Shown one piece after another: positions 29,764 to 38,739 of a stretch of DNA of 49,543 nt; the first letter of the stretch is position 1; each line of letters opens with the position of its first letter. The notes beneath the pieces are model-generated. The model ran no database searches and was not told the origin of the DNA. It worked only from the letters and a program-made list of their open reading frames with translations. This DNA is from Schaalia turicensis ACS-279-V-Col4. GTDB taxonomy: Bacteria; Actinomycetota; Actinomycetes; Actinomycetales; Actinomycetaceae. The translations under genes and the position numbers were made by a program. Location: positions 1-49,543 of the forward strand of contig NZ_JH815208.1 in NCBI RefSeq assembly GCF_000296505.1. The letters run 5' to 3'.

Positions 29764-30978
29764 ATGAGCACAACACCTCGATCGCGCGTCAGCGCACGCT
29801 TTTCCGCTATCACCCCTTCAGCCACTCTCGCGGTTGACGCGAAAGCGAAAGCCCTGAAGGCTGCGGGTCGTCCCGTCATCGGCTTCGGTGCAGGTGAGCC
29901 GGACTTCCCCACCCCTGACAATATTGTCGAGGCCGCCGTCCGCGCAGCGCGCGAGCCGGCGATGCACCGCTACACTCCGGCGGCCGGCCTTCCAGCTTTG
30001 CGCGAAGCAATTGCCGCAAAGACTCTGCGCGATTCCGGCTACGAAGTTGATCCGTTGCAGGTGCTGGTCACCAATGGCGGTAAGCAGGCCGTATTCCAGG
30101 CTTTCGCTTCCATTTTGGATCCGGGGGACGAGGCTCTTCTTCCGACCCCCTACTGGACGACCTATCCGGAAGTCATCAAGCTTGCCGGCGGTGTCACGGT
30201 TCCCGTTTTCGCTGGTGCCGATCAGAATTACAAGGTAACCGTCGAACAGCTTGAAGCTGCTCGTACGGAAAAGACGAAGCTTCTATTGCACTGCTCACCC
30301 TCGAATCCGACCGGCGCTGTTTACACTCCTGCAGAGGCTCGCGCGATTGGCGAATGGGCTCTTGAACACGGCATTTGGATTATCACCGACGAAATCTACG
30401 AGCACTTGCTCTATGAAGATGCCGAGCCGGCTCATATGGTGAAGCTTCTTCCAGAGCTTGCCAATCAGACCATCGTGTTGAACGGCGTGGCGAAGACCTA
30501 CGCAATGACCGGCTGGCGTGTTGGTTGGATGATCGCTCCGACTGACATTGTGAAGGCTGCAACCTCGTTCCAATCGCATTTGACCTCGAACGTATCGAAT
30601 ATGGCTCAGCGTGCAGCCTTGGAAGCTGTCACTGGCCCTCTCGACGCTGTTCATTCCATGCGTGAGGCATTCGACCGCAGGCGCAAGACCATGATCTCGA
30701 TGCTTTCCCAAATCGACGGCCTCGATGTTCCGACCCCGAAGGGCGCGTTCTACGCCTACCCGAACGTCGAGGGCATTCTGGGTCGCGAAATCCGTGGCAA
30801 GGTCCCCACAACGTCGGCTGAGCTTGCCGACCTGATCCTCGAAGAGGTCGAGGTTGCTGTGGTGCCCGGCGAAGCGTTCGGCCCATCTGGCTTCATTCGT
30901 CTCTCCTACGCCCTGTCTGACGGCGACCTTGTTGAAGGTGTCGGCCGCATTCAGGAGCTTCTGGCGCAAGCGCACTGA
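29764..30978 (+). CDS. aspC: PLP-dependent aminotransferase, aspartate aminotransferase type
   Basis: This 404-residue class I aminotransferase probably transfers amino groups between aspartate and 2-oxoglutarate. Readable marks are [51 protein letters not shown] and the PLP lysine in [16 protein letters not shown]. The C-terminal [18 protein letters not shown] provides the carboxylate-binding Arg. It diverges from tRNA-Trp-secE, a common actinobacterial arrangement. No strong ribosome site precedes the ATG, so a short or absent leader is possible. The symbol is by family and exact substrates are unproven. Confidence 0.88.
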   Translation: MSTTPRSRVSARFSAITPSATLAVDAKAKALKAAGRPVIGFGAGEPDFPTPDNIVEAAVRAAREPAMHRYTPAAGLPALREAIAAKTLRDSGYEVDPLQVLVTNGGKQAVFQAFASILDPGDEALLPTPYWTTYPEVIKLAGGVTVPVFAGADQNYKVTVEQLEAARTEKTKLLLHCSPSNPTGAVYTPAEARAIGEWALEHGIWIITDEIYEHLLYEDAEPAHMVKLLPELANQTIVLNGVAKTYAMTGWRVGWMIAPTDIVKAATSFQSHLTSNVSNMAQRAALEAVTGPLDAVHSMREAFDRRRKTMISMLSQIDGLDVPTPKGAFYAYPNVEGILGREIRGKVPTTSAELADLILEEVEVAVVPGEAFGPSGFIRLSYALSDGDLVEGVGRIQELLAQAH

Positions 30979-31081
30979 GGCCAGGCCTTACTAGCACCTC
31001 CCCAGGACAGGACCTCGCGCCCAGGATCTCGAACCCACACAGTGTCTGTATTCTGTTCACGCTTGACATGTCTGGACGAAC

Positions 31082-31120
31082 GGACGGCTCTGAGAACCGC
31101 ACAGGTTCTCAGAGCCGTCC
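31082..31120 (+). terminator. strong hairpin after the aminotransferase gene
   Basis: GGACGGCTCTGAGAACC (31082-31098) pairs exactly with GGTTCTCAGAGCCGTCC (31104-31120) with a 5-nt loop, 104 bp past the stop. No U-tract follows, but the 17-bp GC-rich stem probably terminates or shields the aspC transcript. Confidence 0.65.
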
Positions 31121-31163
31121 CGTATTCTGCACACACTGCCTTCCACCTGCCACAATAGAGTGC

Positions 31164-31973
31164 ATGAATATCCAGTATCGTTCCGCGTCAACGCTCGCCC
31201 CGAAGGGCACCGTCTTGCTCTGCCACGGATATGCCGAGCACTCGGGCCGTTTTCTTCCCCTGCAAGACGAACTTATTGAAGCTGGATACGACATCGCGTT
31301 CTACGATCACTATGCTCACGGCACATCCCCAGGCCCACGTTCGCAGGTTGATGTTGGACGCCTGATCAAAGACCATCTAGACGCTCGACGCATTGTGTTG
31401 GCGCACGCACGCACATCAGACCTCTTCCTCTTTGGTCATTCCATGGGTGGTTTGGTTACCGCCGCATCGCTTCTTCTGAACCCCTCGAACGTGAACGGTG
31501 CGATCTTGACGGGCCCAGCATTCCGCCCGCTTCCTCCGTTGCCGGCTGGCGTGGCTCGCTTACTGCTTCCGCTTGCGCGCGTTTTCCCCGCTTTGACGGC
31601 GCAGAAGCCTCGCTCAGCAGATGACCCTTCCGTCCTCTCTCGCGACCCCAGAGTCCAAGAAGCGTTCGATGCTGATCCACTCAACTACACGGGTGGCGTT
31701 CCTCTGATCACGGGGGCAACAATGATCACTCAGGGCGACCTTGTCTTGAAGAATGCTCACCGCGCCAGGACTCCTATGCTGATCCTTCACGGAAACGCAG
31801 ATAAGTTGGCATCGTTGAACGCTTCAAAGACTTTCGTTCAGAACGCACTGGCATCACACCCTGATGCTGATATTCACCTACGAATCATTGACGGCGCGTA
31901 CCATGAGGTCCTCAACGAACCCGAGGGTCCAGGCCTGATTAAAGACATCGTCGCCTGGCTGGACAGGCACTGA
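31164..31973 (+). CDS. alpha/beta hydrolase (monoacylglycerol lipase-like)
   Basis: This hydrolase of about 269 residues resembles monoacylglycerol lipases and lysophospholipases (serine aminopeptidase S33-type fold). It opens with GTVLLCHGYAEHSGRFLPL, has the nucleophile elbow LFGHSMGG (Ser), the acid in LHGNADKLASL and the catalytic His in DGAYHEVLNEPE, so the triad is complete. I start it at ATG 31164; the longer frame from 31068 runs through the preceding hairpin. Its stop overlaps the next start (TGATG), so it is translationally coupled to the deaminase gene. Substrate is unknown beyond a likely lipid ester. Confidence 0.85.
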   Translation: MNIQYRSASTLAPKGTVLLCHGYAEHSGRFLPLQDELIEAGYDIAFYDHYAHGTSPGPRSQVDVGRLIKDHLDARRIVLAHARTSDLFLFGHSMGGLVTAASLLLNPSNVNGAILTGPAFRPLPPLPAGVARLLLPLARVFPALTAQKPRSADDPSVLSRDPRVQEAFDADPLNYTGGVPLITGATMITQGDLVLKNAHRARTPMLILHGNADKLASLNASKTFVQNALASHPDADIHLRIIDGAYHEVLNEPEGPGLIKDIVAWLDRH

Positions 31974-33121
31974 TGTCCCAGTTCGTCGCCTCGTCGCCTA
32001 TCCACCGATTCACTGACCAGGCCAAACGCGCACGCCCAACCCAACCGAATCTGACTGCCCCGGCGCACCAAACATCTGGTCGACGCGATTTATCGCGCCT
32101 ACCGAAAGCGCATCTGCACCTGCATTTCACTGGAGCAATGCGCCCGCAGACTCTGATTGACCTGGCCAATGAGCAGGGCGTTCGCTTGCCCAGCCACCTT
32201 CTGGCCATCGACCCGTTAAAAGTCCCCGCCGACGGACGAGGCTGGTTCCGCTTCCAACGTTCCTACGATTCTGCGCGTCATCTGGTGCGCTCAGAATCCG
32301 CCATGCGACGCATCGTCCGCGAAGCTGTAGAAGACGACGCGAAAGAGGGCTCGGTTCGCCTTGAAATGCAGGTGGATCCGACCTCTTACGCCCCGTGGGT
32401 TGGTGGCATCACTCCGGCCCTCGAAATCATCCTTGACGAGGCCCGACAGGCGTGGCGCGATACGGGCGTGGAAGTGGGAATTATCGTTGCCGCATCGCGT
32501 ATCCGACATCCTCTTGATGCCCGAATTCTGGCACGATTAGCCGCGCAATACGCTGGCGAGGGTCCAGGCAAGGTCGTCGGTTTCGGCTTATCGAATGATG
32601 AACGCGTGGGCACAACCAGCGAGTTTGGCGCGGCCTTCGGCATCGCACGGCGCGCAGGATTGGCTTCTCTTCCCCACGGTGGTGAACTGCTAGGACCCGA
32701 GTCGGTACGCAATGTTGTCACCGCGCTCAACCCGGCACGACTCGGCCACGGCGTGCGTACGACGGAAGATCCAGACCTGCTTCGCAGGCTCATTGACGAA
32801 GGCGTTGCTTTCGAAGTCTGCCCGACCTCAAACGTCCATTTGGGGGTCTACCAGGACTTTTCACACGTCCCCCTGCCTGTTTTTATGAAATACGGGGCAA
32901 CGGTGGCACTGGGTGCAGATGACCCGCTGTTATTCCGTTCGCGACTGGTCCACCAGTACGCACGAGCACGCGACACCTTTGGTCTGTCCGATCAACAGAT
33001 CGCAGACTTGGCTTCTCAGTCAATCAACGCTTCCCTGGCATCAAGCGCTTCGAAGAACCAATGGCACGCCCACATTCAGGCGTGGCTCAACACACCCCCA
33101 TACGACGGTCACAACGACTAA
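31973..33121 (+). CDS. adenosine deaminase family protein
   Basis: This 382-residue amidohydrolase deaminates adenosine-type nucleosides by family. Zinc and substrate motifs are KAHLHLHFTGAM (near residue 46), LPHGGE (proton-donor Glu), RLGHGVRT, CPTSNVHLGV and ALGADDPLLF. The usual HAGE is HGGE here and the first motif ends in FTGA rather than the common LDGA, so specificity may differ. About 40 residues precede the first motif, which is longer than usual. An internal start is possible, although the ATG overlaps the hydrolase stop and thus fits coupling. A role in purine salvage is inferred. Confidence 0.83.
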   Translation: MSQFVASSPIHRFTDQAKRARPTQPNLTAPAHQTSGRRDLSRLPKAHLHLHFTGAMRPQTLIDLANEQGVRLPSHLLAIDPLKVPADGRGWFRFQRSYDSARHLVRSESAMRRIVREAVEDDAKEGSVRLEMQVDPTSYAPWVGGITPALEIILDEARQAWRDTGVEVGIIVAASRIRHPLDARILARLAAQYAGEGPGKVVGFGLSNDERVGTTSEFGAAFGIARRAGLASLPHGGELLGPESVRNVVTALNPARLGHGVRTTEDPDLLRRLIDEGVAFEVCPTSNVHLGVYQDFSHVPLPVFMKYGATVALGADDPLLFRSRLVHQYARARDTFGLSDQQIADLASQSINASLASSASKNQWHAHIQAWLNTPPYDGHND

Positions 33122-33162
33122 GCGGGAGCCTCGCAAACCGTCGGGAAAGGCAGAAGCGGACG

Positions 33163-34245
33163 CTACCAGCTGATCCCAACCGTGACGGGCTCAGGAACCA
33201 AGGTGATGCCGAATTTTTCTTGAACGCCGGCGCGAACCGCGAGCGCAAGCTCGACGACCTCATCGCTGGTGGCATCCCCGCGGTTGGTCAGGGCAAGAAC
33301 GTGTTTCGTTGACAGCGAGGCGCCGTTTTCGCGCGCTCCGTCCACCGCCCAGCCTTTCGTGAAGCCCGCGTGGTCGATCAACCATGCAGCTGACGTTTTC
33401 ATCATGCCATTTCCGGCGTCAAAGCGTGGGGCCTCGGGTGGGAGCGTGGCAACGGTTTCGGCATCGACGATGGGGTTCGTGAAGAAGGAGCCAGCACTCC
33501 ACGAATCGTGATCGTTGGGGTCGAGCACCATACCCTTTGACGTGCGCAACTCAAGGACAGTATCACGCACACGCTGAGCATTCGCGCTCTGCCCTTGTTC
33601 AATGCTCAAGCGATTCGCGAGTTCGCGGTACAGGACGGGCGCGGACTGATCGGAGATTGTGAGGCGGAACGTGGCTTCGAGGACAACCCAACGCCCGGTC
33701 GGACCCCATATACGTCCCTGGGCGTCACCTTCGCGGACTGAGCGCTTAATAATCGACTCACGGTAGACGAGATCCAGTTCAGATGCATTCAAGCGCTTCT
33801 CACACTGTTCACCGCGATCCCAGACGTCAACGTAGGCAAGCGTGTCAGAGATCTCGTGACCGTAGGCTCCAACGTTTTGAACAGGCGCAGCTCCGACGGT
33901 TCCGGGGATGCCGGACAGGGCTTCGATGCCCGAGAGGCCTTCGGCAAGGGTCCACTGGACGAATTCGTCCCAGACGGTGCCAGCAGTCGCCGTGACGAGA
34001 ACGGTGTCATCTGAGCTCTCATAACGAGTGATCTGCTGACGCCCATCTTTAACGACAATGCCTTCGAATGGGGCATCGGAGGCAAGAGTGTTTGAGCCAC
34101 CCCCGATCATCAGAATCGGGAACTCACCCTTGTCTGCGCTGTCAAAGGCTGCAATCAGATCGGAACGTGAATCGGCAAGAATATAGGTAGCGACCGGACC
34201 CCCAACGTGGAAGGTCGTCAGTTCTTTCAGCGTCGTCATTGCCAT
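33163..34245 (-). CDS. murB: UDP-N-acetylmuramate dehydrogenase MurB
   Basis: This flavoenzyme of about 360 residues reduces enolpyruvyl-UDP-GlcNAc to UDP-MurNAc in peptidoglycan synthesis. Readable marks are TTFHVGGPVATYILADS, IGGGSNTLASD, LSGIPGTVGAAPVQNVGAYG and WSAGSFFTNPIV (proton-donor Ser). WLIDHAGFTKGW, LSTKHVLALTNRG and a C-terminal Glu (PEPVTVGISW) complete the family pattern. ATG 34245 has AAGGGAG 6 nt upstream; the frame to 34293 extends beyond family length. It converges on the deaminase gene with 41 bp between stops. Confidence 0.95.
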   Translation of the reverse strand: MAMTTLKELTTFHVGGPVATYILADSRSDLIAAFDSADKGEFPILMIGGGSNTLASDAPFEGIVVKDGRQQITRYESSDDTVLVTATAGTVWDEFVQWTLAEGLSGIEALSGIPGTVGAAPVQNVGAYGHEISDTLAYVDVWDRGEQCEKRLNASELDLVYRESIIKRSVREGDAQGRIWGPTGRWVVLEATFRLTISDQSAPVLYRELANRLSIEQGQSANAQRVRDTVLELRTSKGMVLDPNDHDSWSAGSFFTNPIVDAETVATLPPEAPRFDAGNGMMKTSAAWLIDHAGFTKGWAVDGARENGASLSTKHVLALTNRGDATSDEVVELALAVRAGVQEKFGITLVPEPVTVGISW

Positions 34246-34427
34246 TAAAGCTCCCTTATCAATTACTGCCTCTATCCTACGGCCAGGTACCACCCACTAG
34301 TCTTCGGCAGGCTCGATTCCACGCTTGAGACACATGGACTCACTCAACCGAAAACGCAGTGGTCACATCACGGTCATATTTTCATTAAAACCGTCTACGA
34401 GAGACTCTCGCTCACACAAGCGACCTT

Positions 34428-34467
34428 TTTCCTAAGAAAGAACCAAGTTTCCTAAGAAAGAACCAAG
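34428..34467. repeat. two tandem 20-bp copies upstream of the zinc exporter
   Basis: TTTCCTAAGAAAGAACCAAG occurs twice in direct tandem (34428-34447 and 34448-34467). Each copy contains the pseudo-palindrome TTTC-CTAA-GAAA. It lies just before a palindrome at 34469 in the putative promoter region, so it may be a regulator binding array. Confidence 0.7.
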
Positions 34468-34468
34468 C

Positions 34469-34488
34469 AACTAAGGTATGACTTAGTT
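34469..34488 (+). promoter_or_regulatory. palindromic operator candidate for the zinc exporter
   Basis: AACTAAG (34469-34475) and CTTAGTT (34482-34488) are perfect inverted arms around GTATGA, about 104 bp before the exporter start. The form resembles sites of dimeric metal sensors. No regulator gene is adjacent, so the sensor is unknown. Confidence 0.5.
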
Positions 34489-34592
34489 AGATGCACACCT
34501 CTTGGCTCCGTTCAAGTTTTCCGCACCTTATGCGCTGGTACAGATGATGGATTCACGAGGGCGTGCTCGATTAATTCGACGACAGGATGGTC

Positions 34593-35546
34593 ATGCAGCA
34601 CGAGAACGAGCACGCTCATCACCACGATGACACTCACGGTCACACACATAGTCACGGGGCGAATGCGTCACGCACACGCCTTGCGATCGCACTTGGCATC
34701 ACCGCATTCATTCTGGTGAGCGAAGTTGTCGTCGCAATCCTGACCGATTCACTGGCTCTTCTTGCCGATGCCGGTCACATGACAGCGGATTCTGCGGGCC
34801 TCGTATTGGCGCTTGTTGTCGCCCACCTGGCTCATAAACCTGCGACCGACCGCTCAACGTGGGGGTTGCGTCGCGCCGAGATTATCGGCGCGGCTATCCA
34901 GGCTGGCGGGCTCGCCGTTATCGGCATCATCGTTGCCGTTCGCGCCACGATAAACCTCGTCAACCCGCCCCAGATCGAATCTGGCGGAATGCTCATCATG
35001 GGCGTTATTGGTTTGGTCGCGAACGTCGCATCCCTGCTGGTTCTCATGGGTGGTCGCGAAGCGAACCTCAATATGCGCGCCGCTTTCTTGGAGGTGACGA
35101 ACGACGCCCTAGGGTCGATCGGCGTTATCGTCGCTGCCGCGGTTATCCATTACACCAACTGGACCCGAGCGGACGCCCTCGCTTCCCTGTTGATCGTCGT
35201 ACTCATCTTCCCAAGGGCAGCACTTCTGCTTCGTAGCGCCGGCATGGTTCTGATGGGATTTACTCCCGAGAACCTCGACCTTGCCGAGGTGCGCGATCAC
35301 ATGCTCCGCATCGAAGGCGTCGAAGCAATCCACGACCTGCACGCGTGGACCGTCGCGTCGGCTATGCCCGTCCTGACAGCACACATCATCATCAGCGAAG
35401 AGGCTTTCCAGGCCGGCAGAAGCGAGCAGATTCTTGACCGCCTACAAAACTGCGTCGCCAAGCACTTCCCCGTTGAAATTAAACACTCCACATTCCAGCT
35501 TGAGACTGCCGAACACCTGGGCCACGAGCAGATTGAGTGCTCATAA
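34593..35546 (+). CDS. cation diffusion facilitator zinc exporter (CzcD/ZitB-like)
   Basis: This metal/proton antiporter of about 317 residues has six predicted membrane helices. The His-rich N-terminus (EHAHHHDDTHGHTHSHG) is a metal-binding tail. HxxxD-type transport residues appear in LLADAGHMTADSAGLVLAL and LEVTNDALGSIGV, and the cytoplasmic C-terminal domain (EGVEAIHDLHAWTVASAMPV) is typical. The export substrate is most likely Zn2+. I prefer ATG 34593 (GACAGG, 6 nt) to ATG 34587, which touches that site. A duplicated element and a palindrome upstream suggest metal-responsive control. Confidence 0.92.
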   Translation: MQHENEHAHHHDDTHGHTHSHGANASRTRLAIALGITAFILVSEVVVAILTDSLALLADAGHMTADSAGLVLALVVAHLAHKPATDRSTWGLRRAEIIGAAIQAGGLAVIGIIVAVRATINLVNPPQIESGGMLIMGVIGLVANVASLLVLMGGREANLNMRAAFLEVTNDALGSIGVIVAAAVIHYTNWTRADALASLLIVVLIFPRAALLLRSAGMVLMGFTPENLDLAEVRDHMLRIEGVEAIHDLHAWTVASAMPVLTAHIIISEEAFQAGRSEQILDRLQNCVAKHFPVEIKHSTFQLETAEHLGHEQIECS

Positions 35547-35573
35547 AACCTTAAGACAAAAGGGTGTAACGAG

Positions 35574-35646
35574 AGCCGCCTATCGGACTCGAACCGATGA
35601 CCTGCTGTTTACAAGACAGCTGCTCTACCAACTGAGCTAAGGCGGC
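35574..35646 (-). tRNA. tRNA-Thr (TGT)
   Basis: The minus strand folds with acceptor GCCGCCT/AGGCGGC, D-arm TAGCTCAGTTGGTAGAGCA, anticodon loop CTTGTAA in the stem GCTGT...ACAGC, and T-loop GGTTCGAGTCC. CCA is not encoded. The anticodon TGT assigns threonine. Confidence 0.96.
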
Positions 35647-35684
35647 TTCGACAATTCAACGAATCGTCATCACATAGTGTGCCA

Positions 35685-35728
35685 TGAAGTGCGGGGTCCC
35701 GACCAATCGGCCGCGACCCCGCACTTCA
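35685..35728 (-). terminator. terminator-like hairpin of the DsbA-like gene
   Basis: TGAAGTGCGGGGTC (35685-35698) pairs exactly with GACCCCGCACTTCA (35715-35728), 20 bp past the stop of the minus-strand gene at 35749. The following minus-strand sequence lacks a long U-run. Confidence 0.7.
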
Positions 35729-35748
35729 CGTTGGTCAGTTCTTCGAAC

Positions 35749-36567
35749 TCATCTCAGGCCAAGTCCTGAACGCAAGGACGCCATGATCGAAGCAGAATCA
35801 GAGCCCGACAACGTCAGCAGGTCCGTGTGATCCTTAATGAACTCCGGTGTGCCTTTCGACTCACGGTTCGTGAAATTCGCGTTGCTCCACGTGTCGGTGG
35901 CGGTTGTCAGATAGTCGGTGACCGCGTTCACGGGCAGGGACGAAACCACGTCAGAGGAAACACCCACCTGAGAAGCGATCGTCTTCACCTGTTCCCAGGA
36001 CTTCGTCGCATCCTGAATCACCGTACCGTTACCAGCCTTGAACTGGCCAGCAAAGTACGCCATCAGCCCCTGGTGAAGAGCCCCCCAGTGCTCAGGATCC
36101 CGCTGAGCAACAATCAGCGAAGCAGAGGTAGCGGCATTCGCGTATTCCATGCCGACCGTCCTCACGGGCTGGAACTCAATGTTGTATTCGCCATTGTCAG
36201 CGCCTGCGATCAAGTCTTCGCCAATCAGAACCTCAAGATTCGCGCAGTGGTGGCACGAGTAGTCGAAGTATTCGGTAACGGTCGGAAGAGAGTCATCAAC
36301 CTGGCCGACACCAAGATGCGAGTAACGAATCGGCTGACCCGACGCGTAGTCACCCAAGTAATCACTGGGGTTCGCGCTCTGCGCTTCATTCTTTGCAGAA
36401 AGCTGCTGAGAAATAATCACACCAACGGTCGCAATCACTGCGATAACGATGACTGTAACGACTGCGATGATGATAGAACGTGTGCGACGCTCAGCCTTTT
36501 CCTGCGCTTCGCGCATCTGCTGAGCTTTCGCGCGCACGGAGGTATCCGTTACCTTCTTGCCTGCCAT
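35749..36567 (-). CDS. membrane-anchored DsbA-like thioredoxin-fold protein
   Basis: This protein of about 272 residues has a basic cytoplasmic N-terminus, one membrane helix (IIIAVVTVIVIAVIATVGVI, about residues 31-50) and an extracytoplasmic thioredoxin-fold domain. That domain has the redox motif CHHC in EYFDYSCHHCANLE. The late cis-Pro region ESKGTPEFI is present. It probably oxidises or isomerises disulfides in exported proteins. ATG 36567 has AAAGGA 6 nt upstream; the frame to 36588 is less likely. It lies 43 bp after the kinase gene on the same strand and may be cotranscribed with it. Confidence 0.88.
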   Translation of the reverse strand: MAGKKVTDTSVRAKAQQMREAQEKAERRTRSIIIAVVTVIVIAVIATVGVIISQQLSAKNEAQSANPSDYLGDYASGQPIRYSHLGVGQVDDSLPTVTEYFDYSCHHCANLEVLIGEDLIAGADNGEYNIEFQPVRTVGMEYANAATSASLIVAQRDPEHWGALHQGLMAYFAGQFKAGNGTVIQDATKSWEQVKTIASQVGVSSDVVSSLPVNAVTDYLTTATDTWSNANFTNRESKGTPEFIKDHTDLLTLSGSDSASIMASLRSGLGLR

Positions 36568-36630
36568 GGTTTTCCTTTCACAGGTCACATCTTTAAGGCA
36601 ACCCTACCTAGCGCTAGGCGCGTATGCAGT

Positions 36631-38475
36631 TCAGAGCGCGCCTCCGGTGACGAGGAACCATGTGGCACCTACCACGCCAACAGCAAGGAGGCCAGCAATC
36701 GCACGCACCCACACTGGGCCCAGCAGTCGCCTGACCGCAATGCTGGTTCCAACTCTCAGATCGGAAGAGGTTGGCATCAACCACGCTGAAACGATGGTCG
36801 CCAGGACAACGATCCACACGCCGATCGAGCCAATCGGTTCGGTCACTAAGGGGTCGAGTGTCGCATTCGGATCGGATGCCAGGACAACGTCCAGTAGACG
36901 CATCCACTGTCCGCTTCCGCCGTGAGCAACCGCGTAGAGATTCCAGGCAAGATACGGGACGATTCCGCCGACAGTCATCCCAAACACCACCTGCACCAGA
37001 GCGCGAATAAGGAGCAGTGGCGACGAGGCCACGGTCGCAGCGGTATCACTGGATCGCGCAATGCCAGCCCGAACACGGCGGTTTTCTCTATGTCGATGGA
37101 ACGCGCCACCAAACGCCATGAAAAACATGAGCACGATGACCGTAGCAGTCCCCATCACTCCTGTGAACATGGGGATGAGAGCAAGTGGCATCGCAATGAT
37201 GCACCCGAAGATCCACACGATTCTGGGAAGGTCAGCTTCATATCCCAGATCCTCATACAGGTCATCGACATCGAATTCATCCGACCCCAGAGCCGTCCAC
37301 TGACCCGGAACCGCCACCGCATGAGGATCTACGTATCCGCCGACCGCCTGCCCATACATGCCAGCAGGTGCGCCATTCAGGTAGGTCAGCGATTGAAAGT
37401 CCGCGGTGTTGCTGACCGTTTGCCCCATTCCCAGTTGGGGAATTGACGAGGCCGAGCTCCCCACATTCCACTCATCAGTTTCAGGGCGCGGAAGGAGCCT
37501 CGTCGATGGGTGAAGCGGAGAATCCCCAAACTGAACAGTTTCGTCGTTATTGGACCACGCCAGCATCCCTGACGAGGAGCCGACAACGCGGGGCTCATCT
37601 GCGACAACGGGGCGGACAGTGGAAACGTAGGGGTTCGCGAAGGCGGCGCTCCAGTCAAGCTGGTTGATCGACATGACGTCGCCGGGAAAACCGTAAAGTT
37701 CGACTAACGTTGCGACGACCTCGTCAGGTTCGGGGCGAGAATTCACGTCCGGAGACAGAGCCTGGTGAATGATCTGCGCAAATGAGAGCGGAAGTCCCTC
37801 AGTGTCCGGCTCGCCCGTCAGAACACGAGCAATAATCGCCTGAACATCGCCCGTGCCGTACGGAGGACGCCCGGTCGCAAGCGAGAGCAGGGTCGCCGAC
37901 CACGCCCACCAGTCTGAATCATCGTCGGCCGGGCGAGCACGCAACAGCTCTGGAGCCGTGTAACCGGCAGTACCTGAAACCAGACCGGTGCGAGTGAAAT
38001 GCTCATCCGCTTCACTCATTGCGATCCCGAAGTCAATCAGAATCGGGCCGTGCGGGGAACAAATAACATTCGATGGCTTGATATCGCGGTGAACGATCCG
38101 CGCGTCATGGACAGCCATCAATGTGCGCGCGAGACTGGCTGCAATCGCCGCAATCAACTCCGGCGCAAGCGGCTGGCCATTCATCAACGAGGCCAACGTC
38201 GGGCCCTCTACATATTCAGTCGCAATGAAGGGCTGCGAGGCATCGGTTTCAATGTCAACGACGTGGGCAACCCTGGCGGAGCGAACCGAATTCACGGTCG
38301 CAGCTTCACGTTGCAGGCGACGGCGAGATTCTTCGTCGGCGGCCAAAGCAGGGTGCACAAGCTTGAGGGCAACTCGATCGCCGCCCTCGTCCTCTGCAAG
38401 CCACACGGTACCCGCGCCACCCGTACCCAGCTGGGATACGAGCGTGTAGCCACCGATCTGATCGCCTTCATTCAC
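36631..38475 (-). CDS. membrane Ser/Thr protein kinase (PknB-like catalytic domain)
   Basis: This 614-residue protein has an N-terminal Hanks-type kinase domain (about 8-265): Gly loop LGTGGAGTVWLAED, VALKLVHP with the ATP lysine, HRDIKPSNVI, IDFGIAMSEADE and GTAGYTAPELL. All catalytic residues are present. A linker of about 140 residues rich in Ser/Pro/Thr follows, then four hydrophobic segments between about 425 and 610. There are no PASTA repeats, so it is not a plain PknB wall-sensing kinase; the multi-helix C-terminus is unusual. Its substrate is unknown. It is followed by the DsbA-like gene and faces the ABC ATPase gene divergently. Confidence 0.9.
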   Translation of the reverse strand: MNEGDQIGGYTLVSQLGTGGAGTVWLAEDEGGDRVALKLVHPALAADEESRRRLQREAATVNSVRSARVAHVVDIETDASQPFIATEYVEGPTLASLMNGQPLAPELIAAIAASLARTLMAVHDARIVHRDIKPSNVICSPHGPILIDFGIAMSEADEHFTRTGLVSGTAGYTAPELLRARPADDDSDWWAWSATLLSLATGRPPYGTGDVQAIIARVLTGEPDTEGLPLSFAQIIHQALSPDVNSRPEPDEVVATLVELYGFPGDVMSINQLDWSAAFANPYVSTVRPVVADEPRVVGSSSGMLAWSNNDETVQFGDSPLHPSTRLLPRPETDEWNVGSSASSIPQLGMGQTVSNTADFQSLTYLNGAPAGMYGQAVGGYVDPHAVAVPGQWTALGSDEFDVDDLYEDLGYEADLPRIVWIFGCIIAMPLALIPMFTGVMGTATVIVLMFFMAFGGAFHRHRENRRVRAGIARSSDTAATVASSPLLLIRALVQVVFGMTVGGIVPYLAWNLYAVAHGGSGQWMRLLDVVLASDPNATLDPLVTEPIGSIGVWIVVLATIVSAWLMPTSSDLRVGTSIAVRRLLGPVWVRAIAGLLAVGVVGATWFLVTGGAL

Positions 38476-38528
38476 CCGTTCAGATTACAAGGAGCCATGG
38501 GCAGATCGATTGAACAAACTCCGTGCGA

Positions 38529-38576
38529 CGGTGAACAAGCGCAGTCTCAACAACACGCCACGCGGTGAACAAGCGC
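38529..38576. repeat. two 14-bp direct repeats upstream of the ABC ATPase gene
   Basis: CGGTGAACAAGCGC occurs at 38529-38542 and again at 38563-38576, 34 bp apart, in the divergent intergenic region. It may be a regulator site for the sugar ATPase or the kinase. A weak promoter candidate for the ATPase lies just after it (TTGCAT near 38609, TAGGTT near 38630). Confidence 0.45.
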
Positions 38577-38739
38577 GGTGAGTAATGCGCACGACACACT
38601 GAAACCTGTTGCATAACCACGCCGTGTGCTAGGTTGAGAAAGGTTGCTCGCACGAGGAACCCGCCAGTGATGACGCTGGTGAACATCGACCCACTCGGAT
38701 CGTCCGGCACGTACCTGCCGGTGGGAAGGAAAATGAATA

